Origin: Dehalococcoidia bacterium
Lineage (GTDB): Bacteria; Chloroflexota; Dehalococcoidia; GIF9; UBA5629
Direction: 5' to 3'
NCBI GenBank assembly: GCA_016783155.1
Contig: JADHXB010000003.1
Location: forward strand, 1-38,166
Length of the DNA stretch: 38,166 nucleotides
Position numbers and translations under genes: made by a program. Within the stretch, counting starts at the first letter, position 1. Each line of letters starts with the position of its first letter. This document shows, one piece after another, positions 22,483 through 30,531 of the stretch. Below the pieces are notes generated by a model, which was not told where the DNA came from, did no database searches, and saw only the letters and a program-made list of their open reading frames with translations.

Positions 22483-23931
22483 TCAGTGCGGTTGGAGGAT
22501 TTGCTCGATTCCTTTGAGCACTTCAGTGGACTTGGGTTCTACTTGATGTTCCGACAGGATTCTCTTGGCCTCGATGTTGCAGTGCTTATAGAGGTCGGAA
22601 GACCCCGATTCCTCCCAGGAATCGTAGCGGAAACGATCCAGAAGCTTCGGCAAAAACTGAGCTTGCATGAAGTGTTCAAAGGTATGGTCGTCCATTAAGA
22701 AAATGGAACCGGGGGCACCAGTTGCTATCCTCTCTATGGCTTCCAGAGCCAAGGTTTCCTCATTGACTGTAATACCGTCGGTAAAGAAACGGCTCATGGC
22801 GATTAGTTCATTGGCCATAGTCACCATCTCAAGGGAGGAGGTGCTCCCATATTCAAGGAAACCCACATCGTGGATTAAATTAGCCCGGGAAAGCATGGCG
22901 GTGACAATGGAGAACATAGCCTCAGCCCCTGCTTGAGCATCCATTACTTTTGCATCGGAGGCTCCAGCATAAGCCCAGATGGGCAGGCCATAGAGTTCAT
23001 CGCGCATGTCGGCAAGAGCCGCCTGCGTCAGGCTCCATTCGGGGCACCCGTACGACACGATAGTTGATTTCATGTCCAGAGTACTGACATTGGGGCCAAA
23101 CAGGAAGGGAGAACCTTTGCCAACAAGTTGGTGTACCACCAATCCTACCAAATTCTCGGCTATTCCCAGAGCCATTGCTCCGGCAAGTGTGACCGGTGCT
23201 CCGCCTCCGGCATTAGATCCAGAGGGGAGGCAGATGGGTATCCTCTTTTCGGCACAGAAAATGAGCCTGTCCATAACGTTTTCAGGAAAGCGCAGTGGGC
23301 TGATGGCTTCTGAATAATTGAGGATAAATGGTTTTTTCTGCAGCGCTTCTTCGCCCCCCACCACTTGGCAGGCAATCTGGTATATTTTAGCGATGTCTCT
23401 ACCACTATCCGCGATAAACACAATCGGTTTATTGGTATTTTTTACCATCTCAGCAAAAACATGGACGTAGATATCTTCGATAGGAGCATCTGCTGGATTT
23501 GACATGGACATGGCAAAATCCATGTTTTCCAGCCCATCGACGAGCTTGGCAAAATTGGCGGCATCTTTTAGGGTAGATCTGCGGCGCTCGCCTGTCTCAA
23601 CGTCAACAGTAAAAGTAGCGTCTGAACCAGTACCATAGAAATAGTTGCCGTTAACCAGAGGCATGGTTTTGTTACCCTTCTGGTCATAGAGGTCAATCTG
23701 CCTGGGAGCTGAACTCAATGCATCTTCAACGAGCTTGGCAGGAATCCTAACCCAACCTTGGTCGCTGACCTTGCAGCCAGCACTGACTAGTGTTCCCAGC
23801 GCACCCGGGTGTTCCATCTTGACCCCTGTCTTTTCCAGGATTTCTAAAGCAGCATTATGGATTGCCAGTATCTGCTCACGATTTAGCACTTTCAGCCGGG
23901 GGCGAAAGGTTGGAACCTCCGTGGGTTTCAT
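22483..23931 (-). CDS. MttB-family corrinoid methyltransferase (non-Pyl), copy 2, divergent subfamily
   Basis: This 482-aa MttB-family protein differs from copy 1 at hallmark positions. NTNKPIVFIAD replaces N-T-T-K-H-V-M, GAPGSIFLMDDHT replaces the GPGGN motif, and MANELIAM replaces IDNEI. It keeps GAPVTLAGAMALG and the ASDAKVMDAQAG segment. This suggests a different methyl substrate or a different corrinoid partner. There is no in-frame amber codon. The ATG follows GAGGTGAACT. It lies between the corrinoid protein gene (25 bp upstream) and MttB copy 1, so one corrinoid protein may serve two methyltransferases. Confidence 0.92.
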   Translation of the reverse strand: MKPTEVPTFRPRLKVLNREQILAIHNAALEILEKTGVKMEHPGALGTLVSAGCKVSDQGWVRIPAKLVEDALSSAPRQIDLYDQKGNKTMPLVNGNYFYGTGSDATFTVDVETGERRRSTLKDAANFAKLVDGLENMDFAMSMSNPADAPIEDIYVHVFAEMVKNTNKPIVFIADSGRDIAKIYQIACQVVGGEEALQKKPFILNYSEAISPLRFPENVMDRLIFCAEKRIPICLPSGSNAGGGAPVTLAGAMALGIAENLVGLVVHQLVGKGSPFLFGPNVSTLDMKSTIVSYGCPEWSLTQAALADMRDELYGLPIWAYAGASDAKVMDAQAGAEAMFSIVTAMLSRANLIHDVGFLEYGSTSSLEMVTMANELIAMSRFFTDGITVNEETLALEAIERIATGAPGSIFLMDDHTFEHFMQAQFLPKLLDRFRYDSWEESGSSDLYKHCNIEAKRILSEHQVEPKSTEVLKGIEQILQPH

Positions 23932-23956
23932 AGTTCACCTCTTCATTGATATATTC

Positions 23957-24595
23957 TCAGGAGATACCAAGCAGTGCTTTGGCTTTATTCACGGCGGAAC
24001 CTGCGTCGGATGCATATGAGTCCGCATTTATCTGCTGTGCGTATTTTTCGGTAACAGGAGCGCCACCAATCATTACCTTAGCTTTATCTCTTAGCCCGGC
24101 TTTCTGCAGTGCCTCGATGGTCTGAGCCATGGCTGGCATAGTGGTGGAGAGTAACGCAGACAAAGCGATTATATCTGGTTTTACCTCTCTTGTCTTCTCC
24201 ACAAACTTCTCAGGGGATACGTCCACTCCCATATCTGTTATAGTGAATCCTGCACCCTCCAACATCATTGAAACCAGGTTCTTGCCGATGTCATGCAGGT
24301 CTCCCTTGACCGTCCCAATCAGCACCTTTCCCTTGGAGAGGACATCACCTTCCTGGAAGAACGGCTGGAGCAATTTAGTGCACTCTTGCATGGTCTTGGC
24401 GGAGCGTAGCATCTGCGGAACAAACAGGAGCCCCTTGGAAAATTTATCGCCCACCTCGTTCATAGCAGTAATGAGTCCCTTATTGAGAATCTCCTCAGCG
24501 CTGCTGCCGGCATCTAGAGCTTTCTGGGCTTCCACCAGAGCCGTCTTGGTATCTCCCTTATTCACAGCTTCAGATAGTGCCTTAAAGTCGCTCAT
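23957..24595 (-). CDS. corrinoid-binding protein (MtgC/MttC-like)
   Basis: This 212-aa methyl carrier has a four-helix cap (about 1-85) followed by a Rossmann B12 domain. The base-off motif TVKGDLHDIGKN carries the cobalt-ligating His at residue 101, followed by SALLSTTMPAM and VMIGGAPVTEKYA. I start at the ATG at 24595, six bases after AAAGGAGG; the TTG at 24601 is too close. It accepts methyl groups from the MttB proteins and passes them to the pterin methyltransferase. The cap is shorter than in the two rightward-arm corrinoid proteins. Confidence 0.94.
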   Translation of the reverse strand: MSDFKALSEAVNKGDTKTALVEAQKALDAGSSAEEILNKGLITAMNEVGDKFSKGLLFVPQMLRSAKTMQECTKLLQPFFQEGDVLSKGKVLIGTVKGDLHDIGKNLVSMMLEGAGFTITDMGVDVSPEKFVEKTREVKPDIIALSALLSTTMPAMAQTIEALQKAGLRDKAKVMIGGAPVTEKYAQQINADSYASDAGSAVNKAKALLGIS

Positions 24596-24698
24596 CTTCA
24601 ACCTCCTTTCGCTTGTTTTGGGGTTATTGATTGTTTGTTTAACACAGTTGGCCCTACGATGTCATAACCATCGACTGACGAATTATCAACCGTTGTGC

Positions 24699-25493
24699 TC
24701 ATGCAAGGCGGCCATTTTGATAGGCCTCAATATAGTTTCCACAGTATTCATCCCGGCCAAGAAGCATCTCCACCGTAATCAGGGTTGTCATCAGTTCCTT
24801 ATCAGTCGGGTCCAAAATTACAGCGGACAGACCGTAGGAAATGCACAGAGCCAGAAAGTTGCGATTTATTATGCGACGTTCCGGTAGACCGAAGGAGACG
24901 TTGGAAAGGCCACAGATGGTATTCACGCCCGGGAAATCGTGCATGATTTTCCTGATAGCTCCGAGTGCAGCTAGTCCCATGTTAACATCTACGGAGATAG
25001 GTTGTATCAGAGGGTCCACATAAATCATCTCGAGGGGAGTGCCTGCATCGGTAAGCTTTTTGATAAGTTTCGAACTTACCGCCACCCTTTCTTCCACGGT
25101 GGTAGGCATAGATGTTTGGGACATACAGAGTGCGACCACGTGGCAGGGTTGAGCGGAGATTACGGGAAGAAGGGATTGGAGCCGGTCTTCCTCAAGTGAA
25201 ATGGAATTGATCATCGGCACGCCTTGGTGGTGCTTTATCGCTTCGGCCAGGGCATTTGGGTTGGGACTATCCAGCGCCAGAGGTATGTCAATTTCACTCT
25301 GCACTGTCTCAACCAGCCAGCTTAGGCAATCTGCCTCTTTGTCCAAAAAGGTCCCGGCGTTGACGTCAATATAATGAGCACCAGCTTCGGCCTGCTCGCG
25401 AGCTATTCTGATGATGAATGAGGCATCACGATTCTTGACAGCCTCTTCGATGCTCTTCCGGCTGGTATTTATTTTCTCTCCTACGATTATCAC
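24699..25493 (-). CDS. methyltetrahydrofolate:corrinoid methyltransferase (MtgA/AcsE-like)
   Basis: This 264-aa TIM-barrel pterin-binding enzyme shows IIVGEKINTSRKS, YIDVNAGTF, LALDSPNPNAL, MINSISLE, YVDPLIQPIS and GLSNVSFGLPERR, the pattern of the MtgA/MtrH/AcsE group. It should transfer the methyl group from the corrinoid protein to tetrahydrofolate, linking amine demethylation to the Wood-Ljungdahl methyl branch. The start is GTG at 25493. As first gene of the leftward operon it follows a predicted promoter at 25583-25612 and a leader of about 80 nt. A 103-bp gap precedes the corrinoid protein gene. Confidence 0.92.
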   Translation of the reverse strand: MIIVGEKINTSRKSIEEAVKNRDASFIIRIAREQAEAGAHYIDVNAGTFLDKEADCLSWLVETVQSEIDIPLALDSPNPNALAEAIKHHQGVPMINSISLEEDRLQSLLPVISAQPCHVVALCMSQTSMPTTVEERVAVSSKLIKKLTDAGTPLEMIYVDPLIQPISVDVNMGLAALGAIRKIMHDFPGVNTICGLSNVSFGLPERRIINRNFLALCISYGLSAVILDPTDKELMTTLITVEMLLGRDEYCGNYIEAYQNGRLA

Positions 25494-25582
25494 CGTTAGT
25501 CCACTTTTTGGATTTTATGTTTACGCTAGCACTATGGATGCCACAAGTAATTGTCGTCTGGATGGTGTTGCCACGCACTATC

Positions 25583-25612
25583 ACTATACTGGGAATTTTA
25601 TTGTCAGTGCAA
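25583..25612 (-). promoter_or_regulatory. putative promoter of leftward methyltransferase operon
   Basis: Minus strand: -35 TTGCAC (25607-25612) and -10 TATAGT (25583-25588) with an 18-bp spacer, giving a leader of about 80 nt before the GTG at 25493. I see no terminator or known riboswitch in that leader. Confidence 0.45.
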
Positions 25613-26008
25613 GTTTTTGCCAAGGCATGGGGTTGCTTTAATGGCGTCTGCTCTTTACGTTTTTCTGTCCGTTCACCCCCTCTGGATCCCTGGTCTAATA
25701 TTAAACCGGATAACAAAGGCTTATCTTGTTGTAACTTACCTGGTTCTGGGAATTGACCCAAGCGAAACCTTATACTCCTCAACAGGGAGGGGTGGATATG
25801 AGCAGTAAAGGGCACATAGTAGGACAAGATTGCTGACAGCTACTGGTGGCATGAACTTATCACGGGCCGCAGGATTAGTTAAGATGCTCGGGGTTCCTAT
25901 GCCCAAGAATCCTGTTCCTTTTTGCGACTGTTCCAGCACGCTTTGCACAAAATAGCTCTGTATGGGGGAGATTGGCGGCCCCCCGTAATCCCAGAATGAA
26001 TACCTACT
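25613..26008. other. intergenic region, no supportable gene; GC hairpin at 25964-25984
   Basis: A short minus-strand frame at 25736-25948 (with GFLGIGTPSILTNPAARDKF) has no clear start signals and may be a gene remnant. The inverted repeat GGGGG...CCCCC at 25964-25984 lies just past the SNase-like gene and could end its transcript, but it has no U-run. Nothing else is recognised. Confidence 0.4.
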
Positions 26009-26326
26009 TCACTCCTCGAGCTCCTCAATTGACTCGTCGTCGTGCTCTTTATACGCGGGGAAGTAATCTGCGAGATTAATGCCCTGAAAGTACACTTCGC
26101 AGAGCAACCTGCCGCCTTCTATGCCCTGCGGTGATTCCAATTCAACATTCTTGTTCTGCATAAGAATGGAAAGCTTCTGTTCAGCAGCGATTGCTCCCTT
26201 CCCACTCTTGGGAGCCTCGTAGCCTATCGCTTGCACAAGCTTTCCGGTTTCTCCGTCAAATTCCCAGGGAGGGGACACCTCAAACGTGTTTCCGTTAATA
26301 ACTGACTCAATCCTAAATGTCGCCAT
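26009..26326 (-). CDS. degenerate staphylococcal-nuclease-fold protein
   Basis: This 105-aa protein follows the SNase/OB-fold outline: INGNTFEV in place of the usual DGDT, LVQAIGYEAPKSGKGAIAAEQKL in place of R-L-x-G-I-D-x-P-E, and VELESPQGIEGGRLLCEVYFQGINLADYF for the second half. The acidic calcium ligands and first catalytic Arg appear substituted, so it is probably not an active nuclease. It may bind nucleic acid or a protein. The tail is acidic (EHDDESIEELEE). It has its own short leader and sits between the two divergent methyltransferase arms without an obvious functional tie. Confidence 0.7.
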   Translation of the reverse strand: MATFRIESVINGNTFEVSPPWEFDGETGKLVQAIGYEAPKSGKGAIAAEQKLSILMQNKNVELESPQGIEGGRLLCEVYFQGINLADYFPAYKEHDDESIEELEE

Positions 26327-26462
26327 TACGTTCTCTCTGTGAACACGGCTACAGCCAGGTGCACCTCATAAACTATAAGGAATACAGATAACTAGCAACC
26401 TTTGGAGTTAATGGGGAAGGTCCGGCAACTCCTCTGTTATCACAACGGCAATTGATTGGGGG

Positions 26463-26491
26463 GTGCAAATTAGCATTCAATGTGATATAAT
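26463..26491 (+). promoter_or_regulatory. putative promoter of leader RNA / rightward operon
   Basis: A perfect TATAAT lies at 26486-26491. At 17-bp spacing the -35 is the weak GTGCAA (26463-26468). The predicted start is near 26497. Confidence 0.5.
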
Positions 26492-26496
26492 ATACA

Positions 26497-26637
26497 GCAT
26501 CCAGGAGAACAAGTAAATAGTTACTAATGCGCGTCGGGAACGAGCCCAAAGCACCAGAGTGTCAAGTTAGGTGAGGGGCATATCCTAACGTTGAAGATAG
26601 TCGTACATGGTCGAAGGGCAATTTGCCCTGTTTTTTT
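26497..26637 (+). ncRNA. structured leader RNA / candidate riboswitch or attenuator (unknown class)
   Basis: About 140 nt between a TATAAT promoter and an intrinsic terminator, ahead of the rightward corrinoid operon. A 9-bp stem forms from CAA-GTTAGG (26563-26571) and CCTAAC-g-TTG (26584-26593) around a 12-nt loop. The loop contains GGGGCA (26575-26580), which duplicates the 5' arm of the terminator (GGGCA, 26616-26620). It could therefore pair with the terminator's 3' arm TGCCC (26624-26628) and prevent termination. GAGCCC at 26532-26537 could also pair with the loop GGGGC. I do not recognise the cobalamin, SAM, SAH, THF or glycine riboswitch signatures. It could instead be an independent small RNA. 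Confidence 0.5.
26615..26637 (+). terminator. intrinsic terminator (leader attenuator)
   Basis: AGGGCA-ATT-TGCCCT followed by G and seven T residues. It lies about 130 bp upstream of the first gene of the rightward operon, so it either ends a small RNA or controls read-through. Confidence 0.8.
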
Positions 26638-26767
26638 GTGAATCACACCCCCTTAACTCCACCTGGTTTCGCCCCACCGCTTTTGCGCGGTTTATCTTGC
26701 ACCTGACGCAATTCACCTGGTGGCAATTTGTCTGATGGCATCGACTTTGATTTGTTGGATGGACAAC

Positions 26768-27451
26768 ATGAGCACTAGAACCTCAACTGCGGAAGTAGAA
26801 ATTGAGGTAGACAAACGACATGTTTTGCGCCGTATCGGCTACAAAGATGATTGTGAGCCATCACCTCGAATTGCGACCTTAATCACCGAGTACGCTCAAC
26901 TCGCACAACAACTTATAAAACCATCATATTCGTATGTTATTAGAAATGTTGACATGGTGCGAAAAAGGGATGTGTTTATTGGAGACCTAGTCATGTTCCG
27001 AAGTCATGTCATTGCACGACTCTTGGAACAATGTCAGCAAGTTGGGGCTTTTCTAGTAACAATAGGCGATGAACTTGAGAAAAAGACGACTTCTCTGGCT
27101 GATGATGGGCTTATACTCGAGTCCTATGCGCTGGATGTAATAGGGTCGAGCGCTGTTGAAAAAATAGCTGAACTGGTAGAGACTGAAATAAGAAAAATGG
27201 TCTCCGCCCAGGGGTTTTGTATCAGCCGGCGTTTCAGCCCGGGTTACTGCGATTGGAGCATAAGGCAGCAGAAAGAGCTTTTTCGCATGATTGATGGTGG
27301 CTCAGTAGGGGTCCGGTTAACCACGGGATATCTAATGATGCCACAGAAGTCGATATCCGGTATTGTCGGCGTCGGCCCTTCGTGCGTAGATATAGAGACC
27401 TACAACCCCTGTAGAACCTGCAACAAACGCAATTGCTTAGGAAGGAGGTAG
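26768..27451 (+). CDS. vitamin B12-dependent methionine synthase activation-domain-like protein
   Basis: This 227-aa protein is homologous to the reactivation domain of MetH. The diagnostic stretch is RRFSPGYCDWSIRQQKELFRMID, then GVRLTTGYLMMPQKSISGIVGVG, with a Cys-rich end (NPCRTCNKRNCLGRR). In MetH this domain binds SAM for reductive methylation of cob(II)alamin. Stand-alone copies with the C-terminal Cys motif recur in corrinoid methyltransferase clusters and may aid reactivation. Several in-frame starts exist (GTG 26720, ATG 26735, ATG 26759, ATG 26768). I prefer 26768 because it gives a compact N terminus, but this is uncertain. It is the first gene after the attenuator-like leader. Confidence 0.85.
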   Translation: MSTRTSTAEVEIEVDKRHVLRRIGYKDDCEPSPRIATLITEYAQLAQQLIKPSYSYVIRNVDMVRKRDVFIGDLVMFRSHVIARLLEQCQQVGAFLVTIGDELEKKTTSLADDGLILESYALDVIGSSAVEKIAELVETEIRKMVSAQGFCISRRFSPGYCDWSIRQQKELFRMIDGGSVGVRLTTGYLMMPQKSISGIVGVGPSCVDIETYNPCRTCNKRNCLGRR

Positions 27452-27462
27452 AGCATAGGCAC

Positions 27463-28902
27463 ATGATTCGAAGAGGATTACCCGGGGGTAGCTTTAAGCC
27501 TCTTACCGACGAGGCTATCTCCATGGTGCACCAGACTGCCATGCGGATCATAGAAGAGGTAGGATTCGAAGTAAATTCAAAGACTGCGCTTGACCTCTTT
27601 GAGCAAGCTGGGGCTCGGGTTGACCGAGAAATGCGGCGGGTACGCTTGCCTGAGAATAGGGTCATGGAACTCATTAGCACAGCGCCTTCCGAAATCACGC
27701 TCTGTGGACAGCATGAGAAACATGATATTACTTTGGGAGATCAGCGAGTGTATGCGGGTACAGGAGGCACTGCACTCTACATTTATCATCCGGATACGGA
27801 CACGAAGCGAGCTGCCACACTCGAAGACCTCAGAAGCATCGCTAAACTGGTTGACGGCCTTGATAACATCCATTTTTTCCTGCTGCCAACCTATCCCACC
27901 GAGCTTTCATTGGACTGTGTTGACGTCAATCGCTTCTTCACTGGCATGGACAATACAACTAAGCATGTCATGGGAGGCGTTTATACGGTCGACGGAGTTA
28001 AACAGGTTATAAGGATGGCAGAGATCATCGCAGGCTCTGCAGAAAAGCTCAGGGAACGCCCTCTTATCTCCATGATAACCTGTAGCATAAGCCCTCTTAA
28101 GGTGGACAGTACCTACGGTGATCTATTGTTGACCATCGCCAGGAGCGGTGTGCCTCTGGCGTGTCCAGCGGAACCATTATGTGGGGCAACGTCACCTGTT
28201 ACACTTGCGGGGAACCTGGCAATCCAGACTGTGGACTCTATGATGGGCGTAATGCTTACGCAAGTCGTAAACCCAGGAACCCCGGTTATGCTCGGCTCCG
28301 TGGCCACCAATACCGACCTCACTGACCTGAAATACCTTGCTGGGTCAATTGAGATGGGGTTACTCAATGCAGCCGGCGCCCAGATGGCACAGTTCTACAA
28401 GCTTCCCTTCTACGCCACAGCTGGTATGACCGACTCGAAGACACTGGATGCTCAGAGTGGTTATGAGTCTGCCCTTACTAATCTGCTTTGTGCACTGTCT
28501 GGCGCCAATTTCATTCACGATGCTGCAGGGTTAATGGAATTCGCCATGACAGTATGCTACGAGAAGTATGTAATAGACAATGAGATACTGGGAATGGTCA
28601 TGAGGGCAGTCGAAGGTATAAAAGTCAACGAAGACACACTGGCCTTTGATCTCATCAAGCAAGTCGGGCCCGGAGGCAATTTCATCGCTGCCAAACATAC
28701 CAGACGTTTTATGCGCAATGAGCACTATCAACCTTCCCTTAGCGACAGGCACAGCAGGGAAGAATGGGAAACCAAGGGAAGAAAAAGCACGTGGGAAAGG
28801 GCATCGGAACAAGTGAAAGAGATCATCGCAGCGCATAAGCATAGCTTGCCTGCAGAGGTAAGGAGCCGGGTGCTGGCAGAAATTAAGGGGATCGTGGAGT
28901 AG
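27463..28902 (+). CDS. MttB-family corrinoid methyltransferase (non-Pyl), copy 3
   Basis: This 479-aa MttB-family enzyme is closest to copy 1: DNTTKHVMGGVYTVDGV, CGATSPVTLAGNLA, MTDSKTLDAQSG, YEKYVIDNEI and GPGGNFIAAKHT. The frame is free of UAG. The ATG at 27463 gives the usual N terminus (MIRRGLPGGSFKPLTDEAI). GGAGG lies 14 bp upstream, slightly far, and the TTG at 27433 is the alternative. It is followed after 3 bp by the pterin methyltransferase gene and then a corrinoid protein gene, so this arm carries a complete three-component methyl-transfer set. Confidence 0.93.
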   Translation: MIRRGLPGGSFKPLTDEAISMVHQTAMRIIEEVGFEVNSKTALDLFEQAGARVDREMRRVRLPENRVMELISTAPSEITLCGQHEKHDITLGDQRVYAGTGGTALYIYHPDTDTKRAATLEDLRSIAKLVDGLDNIHFFLLPTYPTELSLDCVDVNRFFTGMDNTTKHVMGGVYTVDGVKQVIRMAEIIAGSAEKLRERPLISMITCSISPLKVDSTYGDLLLTIARSGVPLACPAEPLCGATSPVTLAGNLAIQTVDSMMGVMLTQVVNPGTPVMLGSVATNTDLTDLKYLAGSIEMGLLNAAGAQMAQFYKLPFYATAGMTDSKTLDAQSGYESALTNLLCALSGANFIHDAAGLMEFAMTVCYEKYVIDNEILGMVMRAVEGIKVNEDTLAFDLIKQVGPGGNFIAAKHTRRFMRNEHYQPSLSDRHSREEWETKGRKSTWERASEQVKEIIAAHKHSLPAEVRSRVLAEIKGIVE

Positions 28903-28905
28903 AAT

Positions 28906-29715
28906 ATGCTGATAATAGGCGAGTGTATCAACGCATCAAATCGGACGGTTGCCGAGGCAATCGCCAGAAGAGATAGAGAATTTATCGAGGGTATTACAAA
29001 GACTCAGGTTGAAGCCGGAGCCGATTTTATAGACGTGAATGTCGGTGCCGGACAGGGCACTCAGGGGCAGGCGATAGAGGGTATGGAGTGGCTGGTAAAG
29101 ACAGTCCAAGCAGTTACGGACAAGCCGCTTACCATCGATAGTGACGTCCCTGGCATCATTGAAGCTGCTCTGCGCAGCTACCGTGGCGAAACGGTAATGA
29201 TCAACTCAGTTACTGCAGAGCCTGAGAGGCTGGAATCCATCGGGCCTTTAGCAGCTAGACACAAGGCATTGTTGGTGGCACTGGCCATGGGCTCCGAGGG
29301 CATACCAGATACGGTCGAGCGGCGATTGGAGACCTGTGAAACAATACTGACACGCTTGACCAGCATGGGCATGTCGGCAGAACAGATATACTTCGATCCC
29401 CTGGTGTTGCCTATATCCGTAGATTCCAGGCAAGGCCTGGTAACACTGAAGACGATAGAGCGGATAAAGGCTCGCTACCCTGCCGCAAAGACGGTAATGG
29501 GACTGAGCAACATATCTTTCGGCTTGCCCAGTAGAAAGCTGGTGAACCGTGCCTTTCTGCTGATGGCAGCCTATGCCGGTCTCGATGCCGCAATCCTTGA
29601 CCCGCGGGATGACAAGGCTATGAGTTTGGTCAGAATAAGTGACATGCTAATAGGCAAAGATGCGTTATGCAAAGGTTATATAAAGGCCTACAGGCAGGGC
29701 AAAATAGTTGACTAG
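28906..29715 (+). CDS. methyltetrahydrofolate:corrinoid methyltransferase (MtgA/AcsE-like), copy 2
   Basis: This 269-aa pterin-binding TIM barrel is paralogous to the gene at 24699: LIIGECINASNRT, FIDVNVGAGQGT, LTIDSDVPG, MINSVTAE, YFDPLVLPIS and GLSNISFGLPSRK. It should take methyl groups from the rightward-arm corrinoid proteins to tetrahydrofolate. The ATG lies 3 bp after the MttB stop, so the two are tightly coupled. Having its own copy suggests each arm handles a distinct corrinoid protein. Confidence 0.92.
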   Translation: MLIIGECINASNRTVAEAIARRDREFIEGITKTQVEAGADFIDVNVGAGQGTQGQAIEGMEWLVKTVQAVTDKPLTIDSDVPGIIEAALRSYRGETVMINSVTAEPERLESIGPLAARHKALLVALAMGSEGIPDTVERRLETCETILTRLTSMGMSAEQIYFDPLVLPISVDSRQGLVTLKTIERIKARYPAAKTVMGLSNISFGLPSRKLVNRAFLLMAAYAGLDAAILDPRDDKAMSLVRISDMLIGKDALCKGYIKAYRQGKIVD

Positions 29716-29768
29716 CAGATGGTATGCCTGCATTGGAAATTGCTAAGTAAACAAACTGGAGGACAAAA

Positions 29769-30461
29769 ATGGCAGATGACATATTAAAGCTAATTCAAGA
29801 GAATGTCATCCAGGGAAGAATTACCAAGGACGACGAGGGCTTCGACGACGGAATGGCTGGCCAGCCTGGAGTCACCGAGCTTATTGAGACGGCGCTGGCT
29901 CAGAAGATAAATCCCCAAGACATAATTAGCAAGGGACTTACCAGGGGCATGGCAATTGTGGGCGAGAAATTCGAGGCCAAGCAGTATTTCATCCCGGACA
30001 TGTTGGCATCTGCTCAAGTAGTTGGAGCAGCTATGGATATTTTAGAGCCTCACCTGGCCGGGGCTGGGGCCAAAGCTAAGGGTAAGATAATCATGGCTAC
30101 CGTGAAGGGAGACCTACACGACATTGGCAAGAACATAGTGTCGATACTGCTCCGAGGTGCAGGCTATACAGTGAAGGACCTGGGAAACGATATCGATACA
30201 TCGACTATTGTGGAGGCAGTTCGAGAAGAAAAACCTCAGTTTCTGGGGTTGTCGGCGCTGCTCATCAGCACCATGGCAAACATGGCAGACGTCATGCAGG
30301 CCCTCAAAGATGCCGGATTAAGAGACAAGGTGAAGGTAGTCATAGGCGGAGCTCCCGTCTCAGAGGAATTCGCCAAAAGCATAGGCGCCGATGGTTATGG
30401 CGCAGATGGATTTGGTGCAATCAGGGTGGTGGAATCGTTATTCAACGCTAATGCAGCTTGA
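29769..30461 (+). CDS. corrinoid-binding protein (MtgC/MttC-like), copy 2
   Basis: This 230-aa methyl carrier has a four-helix cap at about 30-95 (MAIVGEKFEAKQYFIPDMLASAQV is typical) and a B12 Rossmann domain with TVKGDLHDIGKN, ligand His117, SALLISTMANM and VVIGGAPVSEEFA. The ATG follows CTGGAGGACAAAA. An N-terminal extension of about 20 residues (DDILKLIQENVIQGR) is shared with the corrinoid protein at 32076 and absent from the leftward-arm one, so these two are recent paralogues. Confidence 0.95.
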   Translation: MADDILKLIQENVIQGRITKDDEGFDDGMAGQPGVTELIETALAQKINPQDIISKGLTRGMAIVGEKFEAKQYFIPDMLASAQVVGAAMDILEPHLAGAGAKAKGKIIMATVKGDLHDIGKNIVSILLRGAGYTVKDLGNDIDTSTIVEAVREEKPQFLGLSALLISTMANMADVMQALKDAGLRDKVKVVIGGAPVSEEFAKSIGADGYGADGFGAIRVVESLFNANAA

Positions 30462-30531
30462 GCAAGTACATTGCTCAGAAATGGCACCTCGATTCGCTAT
30501 CCAGGCTTGAAATCTTAGAAGGAGGTATTGG

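Noticed and set aside
25736-25948. Minus-strand 70-aa ORF between the two methyltransferase arms.
   Set aside because: No ribosome-binding site, no recognised motif, and it lies beyond the predicted promoter of the leftward operon; possibly a remnant.
26350-26366. AGCCAGGTGCACCTC resembles the B12 box of cobalamin riboswitches.
   Set aside because: The spacing inside the box is off by one base, the other conserved riboswitch elements are not seen around it, and it lies upstream of the predicted promoter.
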